Notes under the pieces: generated by a model | Told to the model about the DNA's origin: nothing | What the model saw: the letters and a program-made list of their open reading frames with translations, nothing else | Databases searched by the model: none | Position numbers and translations under genes: made by a program | Shown: positions 55,321-64,000 of the stretch, in pieces | Position numbering within the stretch: position 1 is the first letter of the stretch | How the letters are laid out: every line of letters starts with the position of its first letter | DNA from: Acidobacteriaceae bacterium | GTDB taxonomy: Bacteria; Acidobacteriota; Terriglobia; Terriglobales; Acidobacteriaceae | Direction of reading: 5' to 3' | Assembly: GCA_025462885.1 (NCBI GenBank) | Contig: JAOAPN010000014.1 | Coordinates: 434,001-498,000, forward strand | Length of the DNA stretch: 64,000 nucleotides

Positions 55321-56703
55321 ATGATGGATCGCCGACGGTTTCTCGGACTTAGCGGAGCAGCAGCAGTACAGCTCGCAGCGGGTCCAGGATGGGCCAATGC
55401 TGCTCGAGGCGAAGCGGCCGCTTCGCTGCGTGGCAATCAGTTGAATTTGACCATTGAGCGGTTGAAGATCGAACTTGCCCACGGCGTCGAGATTCCGACT
55501 GTTGGCTACAACGGCATGGTTCCGGGACCAATCCTGAGACTGAAAGAGGGTGTGCCCGTGATGATCGACGTTGAAAATCGCACCGGCGTTGATGAACTGG
55601 TGCACTGGCATGGTCTCCACATCGAGAGTCTGCAGGACGGGTCGATGGAAGAAGGATCACCGGTTTTGCCTGCGGGGGGTCGCTTGCAGTATCGGTTTAC
55701 TCCGGCGCCCACAGGTACGCGCTGGTATCACACGCACGCGATGGCGATGGAAGATCTGCAGCAGGGTGGCTACTCCGGGCAGTTTGGATTTCTGTATGTT
55801 GAACCAAAGAATGAGCCGGGCCGTTTCGACTGCGAAGTATTCATGGCCATCCACCACTGGGGCCCATCGTTGATGGAGATGGGAAATCCGGAACCAGACC
55901 CCATGGTCGGCTATCGATATGCCAGTTTCAACGACAAAATGTTGGGTGCAGGCGAACCGCTGCGCGTCAAGCGTGGCGAACGGGTGATGTTTCGGTTTTT
56001 GAATGCAAGCGGAAGCCAGAACACGGCGATAGCATTGCCGGGGCATACTTTTGAGGTGATTGCACTGGATGGGAACCTCGTGCCCTCCCCGCACAAGGTG
56101 AAGACCCTACAGTTGGGTGTTGCAGAGCGGATCGATGCCATCGTGGAGATGAATGCGCCCGGAGTGTGGGTCTTAGGAGCTACCGATGAGCAGGAGCGCG
56201 CCAGCGGGCTTGGCCAGGTGATCGAATACGCGGGACATAAAGGCAAGGCGCGGTGGGATGATCCGGGAGTCTCCGACTGGTCCTATCATCTCTTCCAAGA
56301 TAAGCCGGCAGCACGCTTGGATGCCATGCAGGTCGAAGAGATCTTTCCTATGGTCTTCAAGCGGGTCTATCTCCCCCAGAAGGGAATGGATGTCTGGATG
56401 ATCAACAGCGCGAGCTTTCCAAAGATGGATCCTTTGCGGGTGATTCGCGGAAAGAAATATCGGCTCCAGTTTATGAATGCAAGCCGCGAAGACCACCCGG
56501 TTCACTTGCATCGGCACAGCTTTGAACTGAAGAGCATTACGGGTGTCCCGACGAATGGAATCATCAAGGACACCGTCGTCGTGCCGAAGTATGGATCAGT
56601 AGAGGTGGACTTTGTCGCGGATAATCCGGGACGAACTTTATTCCATTGCCACCAGCAAATCCACATGGACTACGGATTTATGCAATTGATCGAGTACGTG
56701 TAG
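55321..56703 (+). CDS. Multicopper oxidase (Tat-exported)
   Basis: 460 residues. Twin-arginine signal RRRFLGLSGAAAVQLAAG. All four copper-site motifs are visible: HWHGLH, WYHTHAMAM, HPVHLHRHSFE and LFHCHQQIHMDYGFM (type 1 copper Cys and axial Met). Three cupredoxin domains are implied by length. It oxidises phenols, amines or metal ions while reducing oxygen to water in the periplasm. It follows the FAD oxidoreductase in an apparent operon; its last 26 bases overlap the convergent LacI gene. The start may be 55321 or 55324 (MM). Confidence 0.92.
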   Translation: MMDRRRFLGLSGAAAVQLAAGPGWANAARGEAAASLRGNQLNLTIERLKIELAHGVEIPTVGYNGMVPGPILRLKEGVPVMIDVENRTGVDELVHWHGLHIESLQDGSMEEGSPVLPAGGRLQYRFTPAPTGTRWYHTHAMAMEDLQQGGYSGQFGFLYVEPKNEPGRFDCEVFMAIHHWGPSLMEMGNPEPDPMVGYRYASFNDKMLGAGEPLRVKRGERVMFRFLNASGSQNTAIALPGHTFEVIALDGNLVPSPHKVKTLQLGVAERIDAIVEMNAPGVWVLGATDEQERASGLGQVIEYAGHKGKARWDDPGVSDWSYHLFQDKPAARLDAMQVEEIFPMVFKRVYLPQKGMDVWMINSASFPKMDPLRVIRGKKYRLQFMNASREDHPVHLHRHSFELKSITGVPTNGIIKDTVVVPKYGSVEVDFVADNPGRTLFHCHQQIHMDYGFMQLIEYV

Positions 56704-57718
56704 CCAGGACCGGTCGGGTCGAGGCGCGAACCATCAGCTTAGGTTTAAGGAGAATCGATCTAGGAGCCTTGTCTGCCTTGCCGTCCAGCAGGCTGAGGGC
56801 GAGCTTGGCAGCCCGCTCTCCGATCGACGAGGCGCCCTGATCAATGCTGCTGAGGGCAGGCGAGAGCAGATCCGCATATGAGAAATTGCCACAGCCTATG
56901 ACCCTAACATCGTCAGGAATCCTGAGCCCGGCTTCCTGAATGGCACGGATGGCCCCGATTGCTATGGCGTCGTTGTGGCAGAAGACGCCATCAGGAGCAG
57001 GCTGAAGCTTGAGCAGGCGTTTCATGCTGCGGTAACCCGCCTTTTCGGCGCCGACATCTGCAGTAGAAGGCTCTTCGATGTAGCCACGAGCCGGAACCAT
57101 CTGATCTTCGGCGAGTGCTTTCTTATAGCCTTCGAGGCGGCTGAGGGTAGTGCTAATGGCGGGGCCACCTATATACGCAACGCGGCGAGCGCCCCCGTCC
57201 AGAAGATGACGAGTTGCCATGTGACCAATCTCATCATCGTCGCAGCCTACGAAGTTAGCCATCAGCCCAGTGAATTTCCGGTCGACAAGAACGTACGGGA
57301 CGCCAAGGCTCTCGATATGCCGAAAGAGCTCCACGGACCACTGAACGGATCCGATGATGAGTGCGTCCATCCCTGCCATCATGAGGTTCTCCACGAGATG
57401 CCGCTCCTGCTGGGGCGACTCCTCTGAGGAGGAGATGACGAGGCTGTAGTTCTGCTTGTTCAGTGTGTTTGCAACAGACTGGGCAATCTCCGCAAAGAAA
57501 GCACTCGTAAGACCAGGGACAAGCAGACCAATCATTGAGGTCTTGCCAGTCGCCAGCGCGCGCGCTTGGAGATGCGGCCGGAAGTTGAGTTCTTTAGCTC
57601 GCTGGAGCACCTTCCGTTTGGTCTCGGCTCCAATGTCGGGGGAGTCTCGTAGAGCTTTCGAAACAGTTACCGCCGAGACGTTAAGATCTTTGGCGATATC
57701 TATCATTCTTACGCGCAT
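56678..57718 (-). CDS. LacI-family transcriptional regulator
   Basis: 346 residues. HTH at the N-terminus (MIDIAKDLNVSAVTVSKALR, then SPDIGAETKRKVLQRAKELN), hinge, and periplasmic-binding-like effector domain (TSMIGLLVPGLTSAFFAEIA, GVFCHNDAIAIGAIRAIQEA, RVIGCGNFSYADLLSPALSS). It lies between an oxidoreductase operon and a TonB receptor gene, both preceded by the same operator-like 16-mer, so it probably governs both. Met5 (57706) is an alternative start. Confidence 0.93.
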   Translation of the reverse strand: MRVRMIDIAKDLNVSAVTVSKALRDSPDIGAETKRKVLQRAKELNFRPHLQARALATGKTSMIGLLVPGLTSAFFAEIAQSVANTLNKQNYSLVISSSEESPQQERHLVENLMMAGMDALIIGSVQWSVELFRHIESLGVPYVLVDRKFTGLMANFVGCDDDEIGHMATRHLLDGGARRVAYIGGPAISTTLSRLEGYKKALAEDQMVPARGYIEEPSTADVGAEKAGYRSMKRLLKLQPAPDGVFCHNDAIAIGAIRAIQEAGLRIPDDVRVIGCGNFSYADLLSPALSSIDQGASSIGERAAKLALSLLDGKADKAPRSILLKPKLMVRASTRPVLATRTRSIA

Positions 57719-57758
57719 TTGATTTCCGTAATCGCTTTCCTATGCTTCTTGATGTCTT

Positions 57759-57780
57759 CGAAAGATTACTAGATCTTTCG
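57759..57780. promoter_or_regulatory. Perfect palindrome CGAAAGAT-N6-ATCTTTCG
   Basis: Arms at 57759-57766 and 57773-57780 are perfect reverse complements with the centre TACTAG. It lies 41 bases upstream of the LacI start, in its promoter region. It could be an autoregulatory operator, although it is unlike the other two LacI-type sites. Confidence 0.5.
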
Positions 57781-57932
57781 CAAACGACGCATAAATAAAG
57801 GGTTCGCCAAGGGGACACGAGCTGTGAACTTTGCACAGCGGGTGGAGTCTGTCTGATCTACTTTACTAGCGACGCCGCTTACGTGGGTAAATATGTATAA
57901 ATAATTAGAAAATACGAGTTTTAAACTATTTT

Positions 57933-57948
57933 ACTTTAGCGCGTAAGT
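57933..57948. promoter_or_regulatory. Operator-like site ACTTTAGCGCGTAAGT
   Basis: 12 of 16 positions are self-complementary. It ends 5 bases before the -35 box of the TonB receptor promoter and matches 15 of 16 bases at 53221-53236. Probable LacI-family binding site. Confidence 0.6.
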
Positions 57949-57953
57949 TTTTC

Positions 57954-57982
57954 TTGACCATTTTGTAACACTCTCATACACT
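57954..57982 (+). promoter_or_regulatory. Sigma-70-type promoter of the TonB receptor
   Basis: TTGACC (57954-57959), a 17-base spacer and TACACT (57977-57982) make a good housekeeping promoter. Transcript start near 57989 gives a leader of about 94 bases. The operator-like 16-mer lies directly upstream. The rest of the 364-base gap (57719-58082) is AT-rich and shows nothing else. Confidence 0.6.
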
Positions 57983-58082
57983 CGCATTAATCCGACTCAC
58001 CTGGCAGCTACTTCTCTCGCTAAGAATCCATCAATTCGCGAGCGCGCCCGGACTTGTACCCAAATCATTGAGGAGCCTTACC

Positions 58083-61000
58083 ATGATCGAGATTCGTTCT
58101 AATCGTTCTTCAGTCGATGCCGTCCGAAGGTATGGAAGTGTTGCCCGGATTGTTGCCTTGGTCGTCATCGTAGTAGCGCTCGGCTGTGGGTCCCTGCGCG
58201 CGCAGTCATCGTCCGCAAATATCAGTGGCGAAGCAAGGGATGCGGCAAATGCGAGTGTGAGCGCAGTAGACGTGGCACTCACAAATTCGGATACGGGGAT
58301 CGTCCGCAAGACTAAAACTAATTCGGCCGGAGTCTACTCCTTCACCTCTGTGCCACCGGGCCGGTATAGGGTTGGTTTCGGGGCTGCGGGTTTTAAGACA
58401 AGTGTGATCGACAACCTGACGGTCACCGTCGGCGAGTCTGCGACGGTGAACGGAAACCTGGTGGTTGGAGGCGTAGCCGAGACTGTGTCAGTGACAACAG
58501 ACGACGCTCCCCTGGAGAGTTCATCCTCTCAACTTGGGCTCGTGGTCAGCCAGAAGCAGATTGCGGACCTACCCTTGAATGGTAGGAATTTTACGCAACT
58601 GCTGCAACTAACGCCCGGCGCGGTGCCGATCAGCGTAGGACAGAACAGCGCGGGAAATGCCACGCCAGTGACTCAGGGTTCATCCTTCAGCTTTCCTGCG
58701 GTGAATGGTCAGGACAATCGCAGCAACTACTTCATGCTGGATGGGCTGAACGATCTGCAGAGCTACAACGGAACCTATGTCGTGGCCCCAATCGTGGATA
58801 CGATCCAGGAGTTCAAGGTGAGCTCGCATAGTGATCAGTCCGAGTTCGGCGGTGTGACAGGCGGTGTGATCAACGTGGTGACACGCTCTGGAAAGAACCG
58901 GCTGCACGGTGGTGCGTGGGAGTATCTGCGCAACAATTTCTTTGATTCCAAGAATCACTTCCTGACGAGGGTCACGCCCTATCATCAGAACCAGTTTGGC
59001 GGAATGCTTGGTGGACCCGTAGTCCTGCCCAAACTCTATAACGGACACAACAAGACGTTCTTCTTTGTCGCGGCAGAAGGCTTTACCTACTCAATGCCCC
59101 AAAACACGTTCCAGCGTGTCCCGACCGAGGCAGAGCTGAACGGAGATTTCAGCGCTACGGCGACGCAACTCTACGATCCCTTCACCACACGGGAAACTAC
59201 CCCCGGCTCAGGAGTTTTCACACGTACTGCATTCGCAGGCAATCAGATTCCCGCTTCCAGGCTGAACAAGCAGGCGATTGCTTTTGCCCGTGCAGCTCTT
59301 CCTGCAGCGAGAACAATCGCTGGCACGACTGCCTATAACGCGTTGAATGAGACGGCTCTGACGGAGCAGCAGCAGAACTATTCGGGTCGTATCGACCACA
59401 CCTTCGGGTCAAGGGACTTTATATTCTTCCGCTACAGTGGACAGCGGCATCTGGTCAACACTCCTGGTAACGTTGCAAGTCTGATCACCTACACCAATCA
59501 GCCGTCAGAGCAATATGGCGGGAGCTGGGTCCATACCTTCAGTCCCACATTCACGATTCAGTCTCAGTACTCGCACGCACATATCGCGCAGTCGAGGCGC
59601 GCCTCTTTCAGCGTCGGTGGGCTCGCCGATACGTATGGTGCTGCAGCGACTCTGGCAAGCAGCTTCATCCAGGACAGCAGGCTGGCACCGAACCTGACCG
59701 TTAACGGATTCTTTAGTGGAGGTGAGAGCCTGAACAACGGCTCAAACTACACCAACACACATGAGTACAAAGTGGCGCTCACAAAGGCCTTCGGACGACA
59801 CGAGTTTGCCTTTGGAGGAAGCTGGAACCAGATCAACTTCCAGCAGATTCAGGAGTCAGCGACAGTCACCTTCCTGGGTACACCTACGGGAAATCCAGCG
59901 AACACGGCGCAATCGGGAAATTCTCTTGCATCGTTTCTTTTGAACGTCCCCAACAGCGCCGCCCGAAGAAACGTGTACATCACTCTGCGCCCTGGTGGAA
60001 TCATGGGCTACTATTTCAGCGACCGGTACAAGATTTCTCCAAAGCTGACGGTGAATGCTGGTCTCCGATGGGACCGGACTTTCATGCCCCCGTACGGAAC
60101 TGATGCAAGCATCGGAAAGCAGGGAAGCATCGAGACGGGCGACATGGACCTGACCAATGGAACCTATATTGTGCAGCAGCTTCCGCCACTATGCTCGGTC
60201 CGACTGGCCGCTCCATGCTTGCCAAGTGCAACGCTACCGGCGCATGTGATCGTGAGCCCGAATCGCAAGATTATTCACGATCAAAACTCGAACTTTGGCC
60301 CGCGAATCGGCGTAGCCTACCAGGCCACAGACAAAACCACTGTAAGTGCCGGATTCGGTATCTACGTCAATAATTGGGCAACTGGTACGCAGATCGCTCA
60401 GAACTATCAGGGTTCCTGGCCGGATATTGGATCGCTGAGCGTTACAAACCTGAATACGCCTACGAGTACAAATCCCACTCCAAACGTGACCGGCCAGGAT
60501 CCGCTGGGGACGACAGGATTTTTCCCCGCCGCCACGCCGTTTACGCAGGACAACTACTTCGTCGATCCTCATTTCAAGATCCCATATAGCGAACAGTGGA
60601 CTGCGGGACTGCAGCAGCAATTTGGCGGGTCGACCGTCTTGCATCTGAGCTACGTTGGATCACAGTCACACCATACCGATGTTGGTGGTTATTACAACGT
60701 GGCGATGACGCCAGGTCCAGGTGACTACCATCTGCGTGCTCCGTTTCCCTATATCAATGCGACACACTATGACCGCAGTGCAGGCAACGGAAACTACAAC
60801 GCTTTGCAGGCTTCGATCGAGCGGCGAATGACCAGAGGCCTGGTCTACCAGCTCGCTTACACATGGAGTAAGTCGATCGACTCGGGTTCTTCCGGATGGT
60901 ATGGAGCCGAGGGTTTCAGCGTTCAAAACCCTTACGATCTACGGAGTAGCCGCAGTGTCTCTGCGTACAACATCCCCCATCTTTTCACCGCAAACGGAAA

Positions 61001-61508
61001 CTATCAGCTGCCGTTCGGTGAAGGCCGTTTCCGTACGGGAAGCAGGTTTGCAAATTACGCGATCGGTCACTGGCAGACCAATGCGATCGTCTCTGCCAGA
61101 TCCGGCCAGAACTATAACCTGACAGTAAGCGGCGACATCGCGAATACCGGCAATACGGGCTATATGCGTCCGAATCGAGTTGGCGATCCGAAGAGCGGGT
61201 CGCGGAGCGCCGCAAAGTGGTTCAACACGGCTGCCTACGCGATTCCCTCGCAGTACACCTTCGGAAGCGAGGGTAGGAATAGCCTGCAGGCATCCAACTA
61301 CTGGAATGCTGACTTCTCAGTGGTACGCAGCTTCCCGGTTCGCGAACTGATACACCTGGATTTCCGCGCAGAGACCTTCAATCTCTTCAATACGGTAATC
61401 TTTGCTGCACCGGCTTCAAATATATCTACCCCTGCAACCTTTGGAGTCGTCAGCACCATGGCAAATGCGCCCCGCAGCATGCAGTTCGCCTTGAAACTGG
61501 GTTTCTAG
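58083..61508 (+). CDS. TonB-dependent receptor (Oar-like), LacI-linked
   Basis: About 1,141 residues from the ATG at 58083, with GAGGAGC upstream; an in-frame TTG at 58068 is less likely. Signal peptide VARIVALVVIVVALGCGSLR, then AQ; regulatory beta-sandwich (SANISGEARDAANASVSAVD, YSFTSVPPGRYRVGF); plug (IADLPLNGRNFTQLLQLTPG, YFMLDGLNDLQSYNGT, SGKNRLHGGAWEYLRNNFFD); barrel ending RSMQFALKLGF. It imports a ligand whose use is probably tied to the oxidoreductase and multicopper oxidase under the same LacI regulator. Confidence 0.93.
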   Translation: MIEIRSNRSSVDAVRRYGSVARIVALVVIVVALGCGSLRAQSSSANISGEARDAANASVSAVDVALTNSDTGIVRKTKTNSAGVYSFTSVPPGRYRVGFGAAGFKTSVIDNLTVTVGESATVNGNLVVGGVAETVSVTTDDAPLESSSSQLGLVVSQKQIADLPLNGRNFTQLLQLTPGAVPISVGQNSAGNATPVTQGSSFSFPAVNGQDNRSNYFMLDGLNDLQSYNGTYVVAPIVDTIQEFKVSSHSDQSEFGGVTGGVINVVTRSGKNRLHGGAWEYLRNNFFDSKNHFLTRVTPYHQNQFGGMLGGPVVLPKLYNGHNKTFFFVAAEGFTYSMPQNTFQRVPTEAELNGDFSATATQLYDPFTTRETTPGSGVFTRTAFAGNQIPASRLNKQAIAFARAALPAARTIAGTTAYNALNETALTEQQQNYSGRIDHTFGSRDFIFFRYSGQRHLVNTPGNVASLITYTNQPSEQYGGSWVHTFSPTFTIQSQYSHAHIAQSRRASFSVGGLADTYGAAATLASSFIQDSRLAPNLTVNGFFSGGESLNNGSNYTNTHEYKVALTKAFGRHEFAFGGSWNQINFQQIQESATVTFLGTPTGNPANTAQSGNSLASFLLNVPNSAARRNVYITLRPGGIMGYYFSDRYKISPKLTVNAGLRWDRTFMPPYGTDASIGKQGSIETGDMDLTNGTYIVQQLPPLCSVRLAAPCLPSATLPAHVIVSPNRKIIHDQNSNFGPRIGVAYQATDKTTVSAGFGIYVNNWATGTQIAQNYQGSWPDIGSLSVTNLNTPTSTNPTPNVTGQDPLGTTGFFPAATPFTQDNYFVDPHFKIPYSEQWTAGLQQQFGGSTVLHLSYVGSQSHHTDVGGYYNVAMTPGPGDYHLRAPFPYINATHYDRSAGNGNYNALQASIERRMTRGLVYQLAYTWSKSIDSGSSGWYGAEGFSVQNPYDLRSSRSVSAYNIPHLFTANGNYQLPFGEGRFRTGSRFANYAIGHWQTNAIVSARSGQNYNLTVSGDIANTGNTGYMRPNRVGDPKSGSRSAAKWFNTAAYAIPSQYTFGSEGRNSLQASNYWNADFSVVRSFPVRELIHLDFRAETFNLFNTVIFAAPASNISTPATFGVVSTMANAPRSMQFALKLGF

Positions 61509-61634
61509 ATATTTGGCATCGAGGAAGTTCCTCTCTCGCTGCCATCTCTCGTATCGCTATCGTCCGGAGGGGCCTTCGAACCTTGGAGTCTCTCATGTCT
61601 GAATCCACCGTTAGCACGAAACTGGTAATAGCTG

Positions 61635-62094
61635 TATGTGAGCGCAACGGATTTATCAAACCGATCATTCACCAGCCAAGCTACAGCTTGCTAAACCGGG
61701 GAATCGAAGCAGATTTACTTCCAGTCACAAATCAGCATGGGTTGGGCGTTATTGCATTCTGTCCGCTCCAGCAAGGGTTATTAACGGGTAAGTATCTAGA
61801 CGGAGTTCCGAAGGACTCGCGCGCCGCAGTAGCCAGCAGCGCGCTGAGTCCTGAGAGTATTGATGAAACGACCTTGTCAGTGTTTGGGATTTGAACGATA
61901 TTGCTGCATTGTGCGATCAGTCGCTCGCGCAGATGGCCTTGTCATGGGTCCTAAGATCGGGCGCTGTCACCAGCGCATTGATAGGTGCCAGCCGCCCAGA
62001 ACAAATATCGGAGAACGTGGCGGCCATTCTAGGTAAGAACTTTTCAGAAGAAGAACTTCGAAGGATCGATGACGTTCTGCGAGTGGAAGACTGA
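61635..62094 (+). pseudogene. Aldo/keto reductase remnant (N-truncated, frameshifted)
   Basis: VCERNGFIKPIIHQPSYSLL, GLGVIAFCPLQQGLLTGKYL and DGVPKDSRAA are the C-terminal half of a YghZ/Kv-beta-like aldo/keto reductase. The frame breaks near 61888 and continues as LNDIAALCDQSLAQMALSWV and GAVTSALIGASRPEQISENV. The catalytic N-terminal half (Asp, Tyr, Lys) is missing. It ends 3 bases before a TetR gene that is itself frameshifted. Confidence 0.8.
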
Positions 62095-62097
62095 GGC

Positions 62098-62718
62098 ATG
62101 CAGGGAGAAACAGCAGATCGCATCCTCCAAACCGCCAGAACCCTGATCTCCGATCTAGGCTACTCAGCATTCAGCTACGCTGATATCGCTGAAGCCGTCC
62201 AGATTCGGAAGACCAGTATTCATCATCACTTTCCGACGAAAGCGAGCCTCGTTGTTGCCGTCCTCAGAAGTTATCGAGAGAAGTTGCTGCAGGGGACGCA
62301 GTTCTTGACGCAGGAGATTGTCGACCCCTTGGCCCGACTCCATACCTATGTCCAGCACTGGGAGGGCTGCATTCGAGACAAGAGTCAGCCGTTCTGCATA
62401 GCCGCGTTGCTGGCAGCCGCACTGCCCAGCCTTCCCGAGGAAGTTCGCTTCGAGGTCCAGCAACACTTTCTGGAGTTGAGTGGATGGATTCGAGAGACGC
62501 TTGAAGAAGGTATCAGCAAGCAAACGTTGAAGCTCCAGGGGACCCTGAAGACGAGGCACAAACGTTCATGGCGACAGTCCACGGCGCCATGCTGGCCGCC
62601 CGAGCCCTTGGAACCTGCGATGTATTCCAAGCCGTCACCACCATCGCATTACAACGTATCTCCACGCGAAAGTCCTAGCCAGCATCCTCACCAGATGTTC
62701 AAGAAACACAATAACTAA
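62098..62718 (+). pseudogene. TetR-family regulator with frameshifted C-terminus
   Basis: 206 residues are encoded. The N-terminal HTH is intact (ADRILQTARTLISDLGYSAF, SYADIAEAVQIRKTSIHHHF) and so is the ligand-domain core to about residue 147. Near 62540 the frame slips: the encoded tail is low in family character (Pro/Ser-rich), while another frame continues EDEAQTFMATVHGAMLAARA and LGTCDVFQAVTTIALQRI to a TAG at 62676-62678. DNA binding may survive but dimerisation is doubtful. It probably once controlled the adjacent reductase. Confidence 0.75.
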
Positions 62719-63285
62719 AAGCGCAAACCTTCATCGCTTCCGGTTCGCGGTTTGAACGAAGCCGCTGTGCGGCCGACGCAGGTTCTGCGAAAAGTCGACA
62801 AGGTATCTACATTGAAGAGAAGACAAGCCTCTCCATGGAGCCATGTCCTGGCTAAGTCCACCAAGGTCCACTGCAGCTGTAATGCATCATGCCGATAATG
62901 TCGTTGGATAGGATCCAGTATCTTCGATGGCTGGTCTCACTGCGAGATCTGTTTTAAGAGTTCGCGGTGACAGATTCTTCGGGGGCAGGTTGATCGTGGA
63001 GAGCACCGTCAACAAGATTCGAACTGCCGGGCTCTCGTCGGCCGTGCGCCATGCGACCCCAAGTTGCTGCGTACTGAGGGCTTCTTGGAACGGTCGAGGA
63101 TGAACTCGTGGTGAGAAATCCTCAGCCTTCGCTCAATGAGGTGGCGCTGACGCAGCCCGCGAGCAGTTGCATAAAGCAATAAGGAGATAGGCCGGTGTGG
63201 CCTCTCTCCTCAAATCTCGCAACACCCGCTGTTTGGGGAAGGCGGCGGCTAGAACTTATCGCACATTCATAGGGAGGAACATTGT
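62719..63285. other. Gap with probable LysR remnant
   Basis: 567 bases with no intact gene. On the minus strand from about 63100 to 62887 an open stretch reads HPRPFQEALSTQQLGVAWRT, then ADESPAVRILLTVLSTINLP, ending at TGA; this resembles the C-terminal end of a LysR effector domain. The remainder contains the AGGGAGG ribosome site before 63286 and nothing else I can name. Confidence 0.4.
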
Positions 63286-64000
63286 GTGTCTCAGGTACAC
63301 ACTCTTTCCATTCGACACAATCATCGCGGTCCAGACGGGCCAGCGAGGCAACCGGTAAACCAAGTCCGGAGAACGTCGATCATTCGTTACGCACTCGTGG
63401 CGCTTCTGATCGGAGCGTTTCTGGCTGCGCCCACGGTTTCGCCGGCACAACCAGTACCACGGACGAGCCCGCAACTGGACCAGCTCGTGACGCGCATCGC
63501 GCTCTATCCAGACCCGCTTCTGGCCCAGGTGCTTACCGCTTCGACGTACTCGAACCAGATTTTTGAGGCGGCGACATGGGCGGATCAGCACAGCTATCTC
63601 AAAGGTGATGCGCTGGTGCATGCCATTCAGGACGACCACTTGCCCTGGGATGCAAGCGTACTCGCGCTGCTGCCATTCCCCTCGGTTTTGGATATGATGG
63701 CGCGCGATCCCGGCTGGACAGAACAGCTTGGCAATGCAGTTCTCACGCAACATCCTGAGGTGATGGATGCCGTGCAACGGATGCGGCGCAAGGCCAGGGA
63801 TTATGGCTATCTTGGACCCAACGGCTACGTGAATGTTCTTACAGACTGAGCTTACATTCAGATTCTGCCGGTCAACTCAGGCGTGATCTATGTACCTTTT
63901 TACGATCCCTACGTTGTCTTTGCGCCACCTCGGCCCGGGTTCGTCGTTGGGACCGCGATCCACTTTGGGCCGGCAGTCACGATCGGAGCCGCCTTTGATA
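63286..64000 (+). pseudogene. DUF3300 protein with in-frame stop (continues past window)
   Basis: GTG start with AGGGAGG upstream. Signal-like segment YALVALLIGAFLAAPTVSPA is followed by the DUF3300 core (LDQLVTRIALYPDPLLAQVL, TASTYSNQIFEAATWADQH). A TGA at 63847-63849 interrupts after GYVNVLTD, yet the same frame continues as AYIQILPVNSGVIYVPFYDP and YVVFAPPRPGFVVGTAIHFG to the window edge, as in full-length family members. So it is one gene broken by a nonsense codon. The function of the family is unknown; it is exported. Confidence 0.75.

Overview
The window looks like a chromosomal segment of an Acidobacteriota member, most likely class Terriglobia (a Terriglobus/Granulicella/Edaphobacter-type genome). 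The reasons are several about 1,100-residue TonB-dependent receptors with an N-terminal carboxypeptidase-regulatory-like domain, a VWFA-related protein of the acidobacterial type, three large double-unit ADOP permeases (acidobacterial duplicated orphan permease), and PadR-permease gene pairs. The assignment rests on gene content only.

Layout. 1-3070: the end of a TonB receptor and a secreted VWFA-related protein, followed by a 175-bp element bounded by inverted repeats. 3319-9090 (minus): an lldP-glcD-glcE-glcF operon for glycolate/lactate uptake and oxidation. 9428-15260: a secreted GH43-like glycosidase, a convergent TonB receptor and an IclR regulator, with several palindromes between regulator and receptor. 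15422-18499 (minus): a three-gene periplasmic dehydrogenase (gluconate-2-dehydrogenase-type small subunit, GMC flavoprotein, five-haem cytochrome c). 18711-20286 (minus): a J-domain coiled-coil protein overlapping a Sel1-repeat protein. 20395-28310: a PadR-TolC-RND-adaptor efflux operon lying between two scars of tyrosine-recombinase elements. The left scar holds recombinase, MBL-fold and ParB fragments. The right scar is an integrase pseudogene whose 3' end overlaps a tRNA-Asn 3'-half attachment site. 28480-32757 (minus): a PepSY membrane protein beside a TonB receptor pseudogene. 33254-34309: an SMP-30/gluconolactonase. 34597-37581 (minus): a PadR-ADOP pair. 38190-51599: the largest system in the window. 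A PadR-ADOP pair diverges from a seven-gene operon encoding an adaptor, an ABC ATPase, an ADOP permease, a second ABC ATPase, a TolC-type outer-membrane protein, a sigma-54-type response regulator and an NtrY-like kinase. 51752-53056 (minus): a ruined gene with two HExxH motifs. 53258-61508: an FAD oxidoreductase (spermidine dehydrogenase-like), a multicopper oxidase, a LacI regulator and a TonB receptor. Near-identical operator-like sites precede the oxidoreductase and the receptor. 61635-64000: a block of decayed genes (aldo/keto reductase, TetR, LysR, DUF3300).

Themes. Catabolic modules each sit beside their own local regulator. Efflux is heavily represented: one RND pump and three ADOP loci, one of which has its own ATPases, adaptor, outer-membrane channel and two-component system. 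Gene decay is concentrated in discrete blocks next to recombinase scars and regulatory islands, while the metabolic operons are intact.
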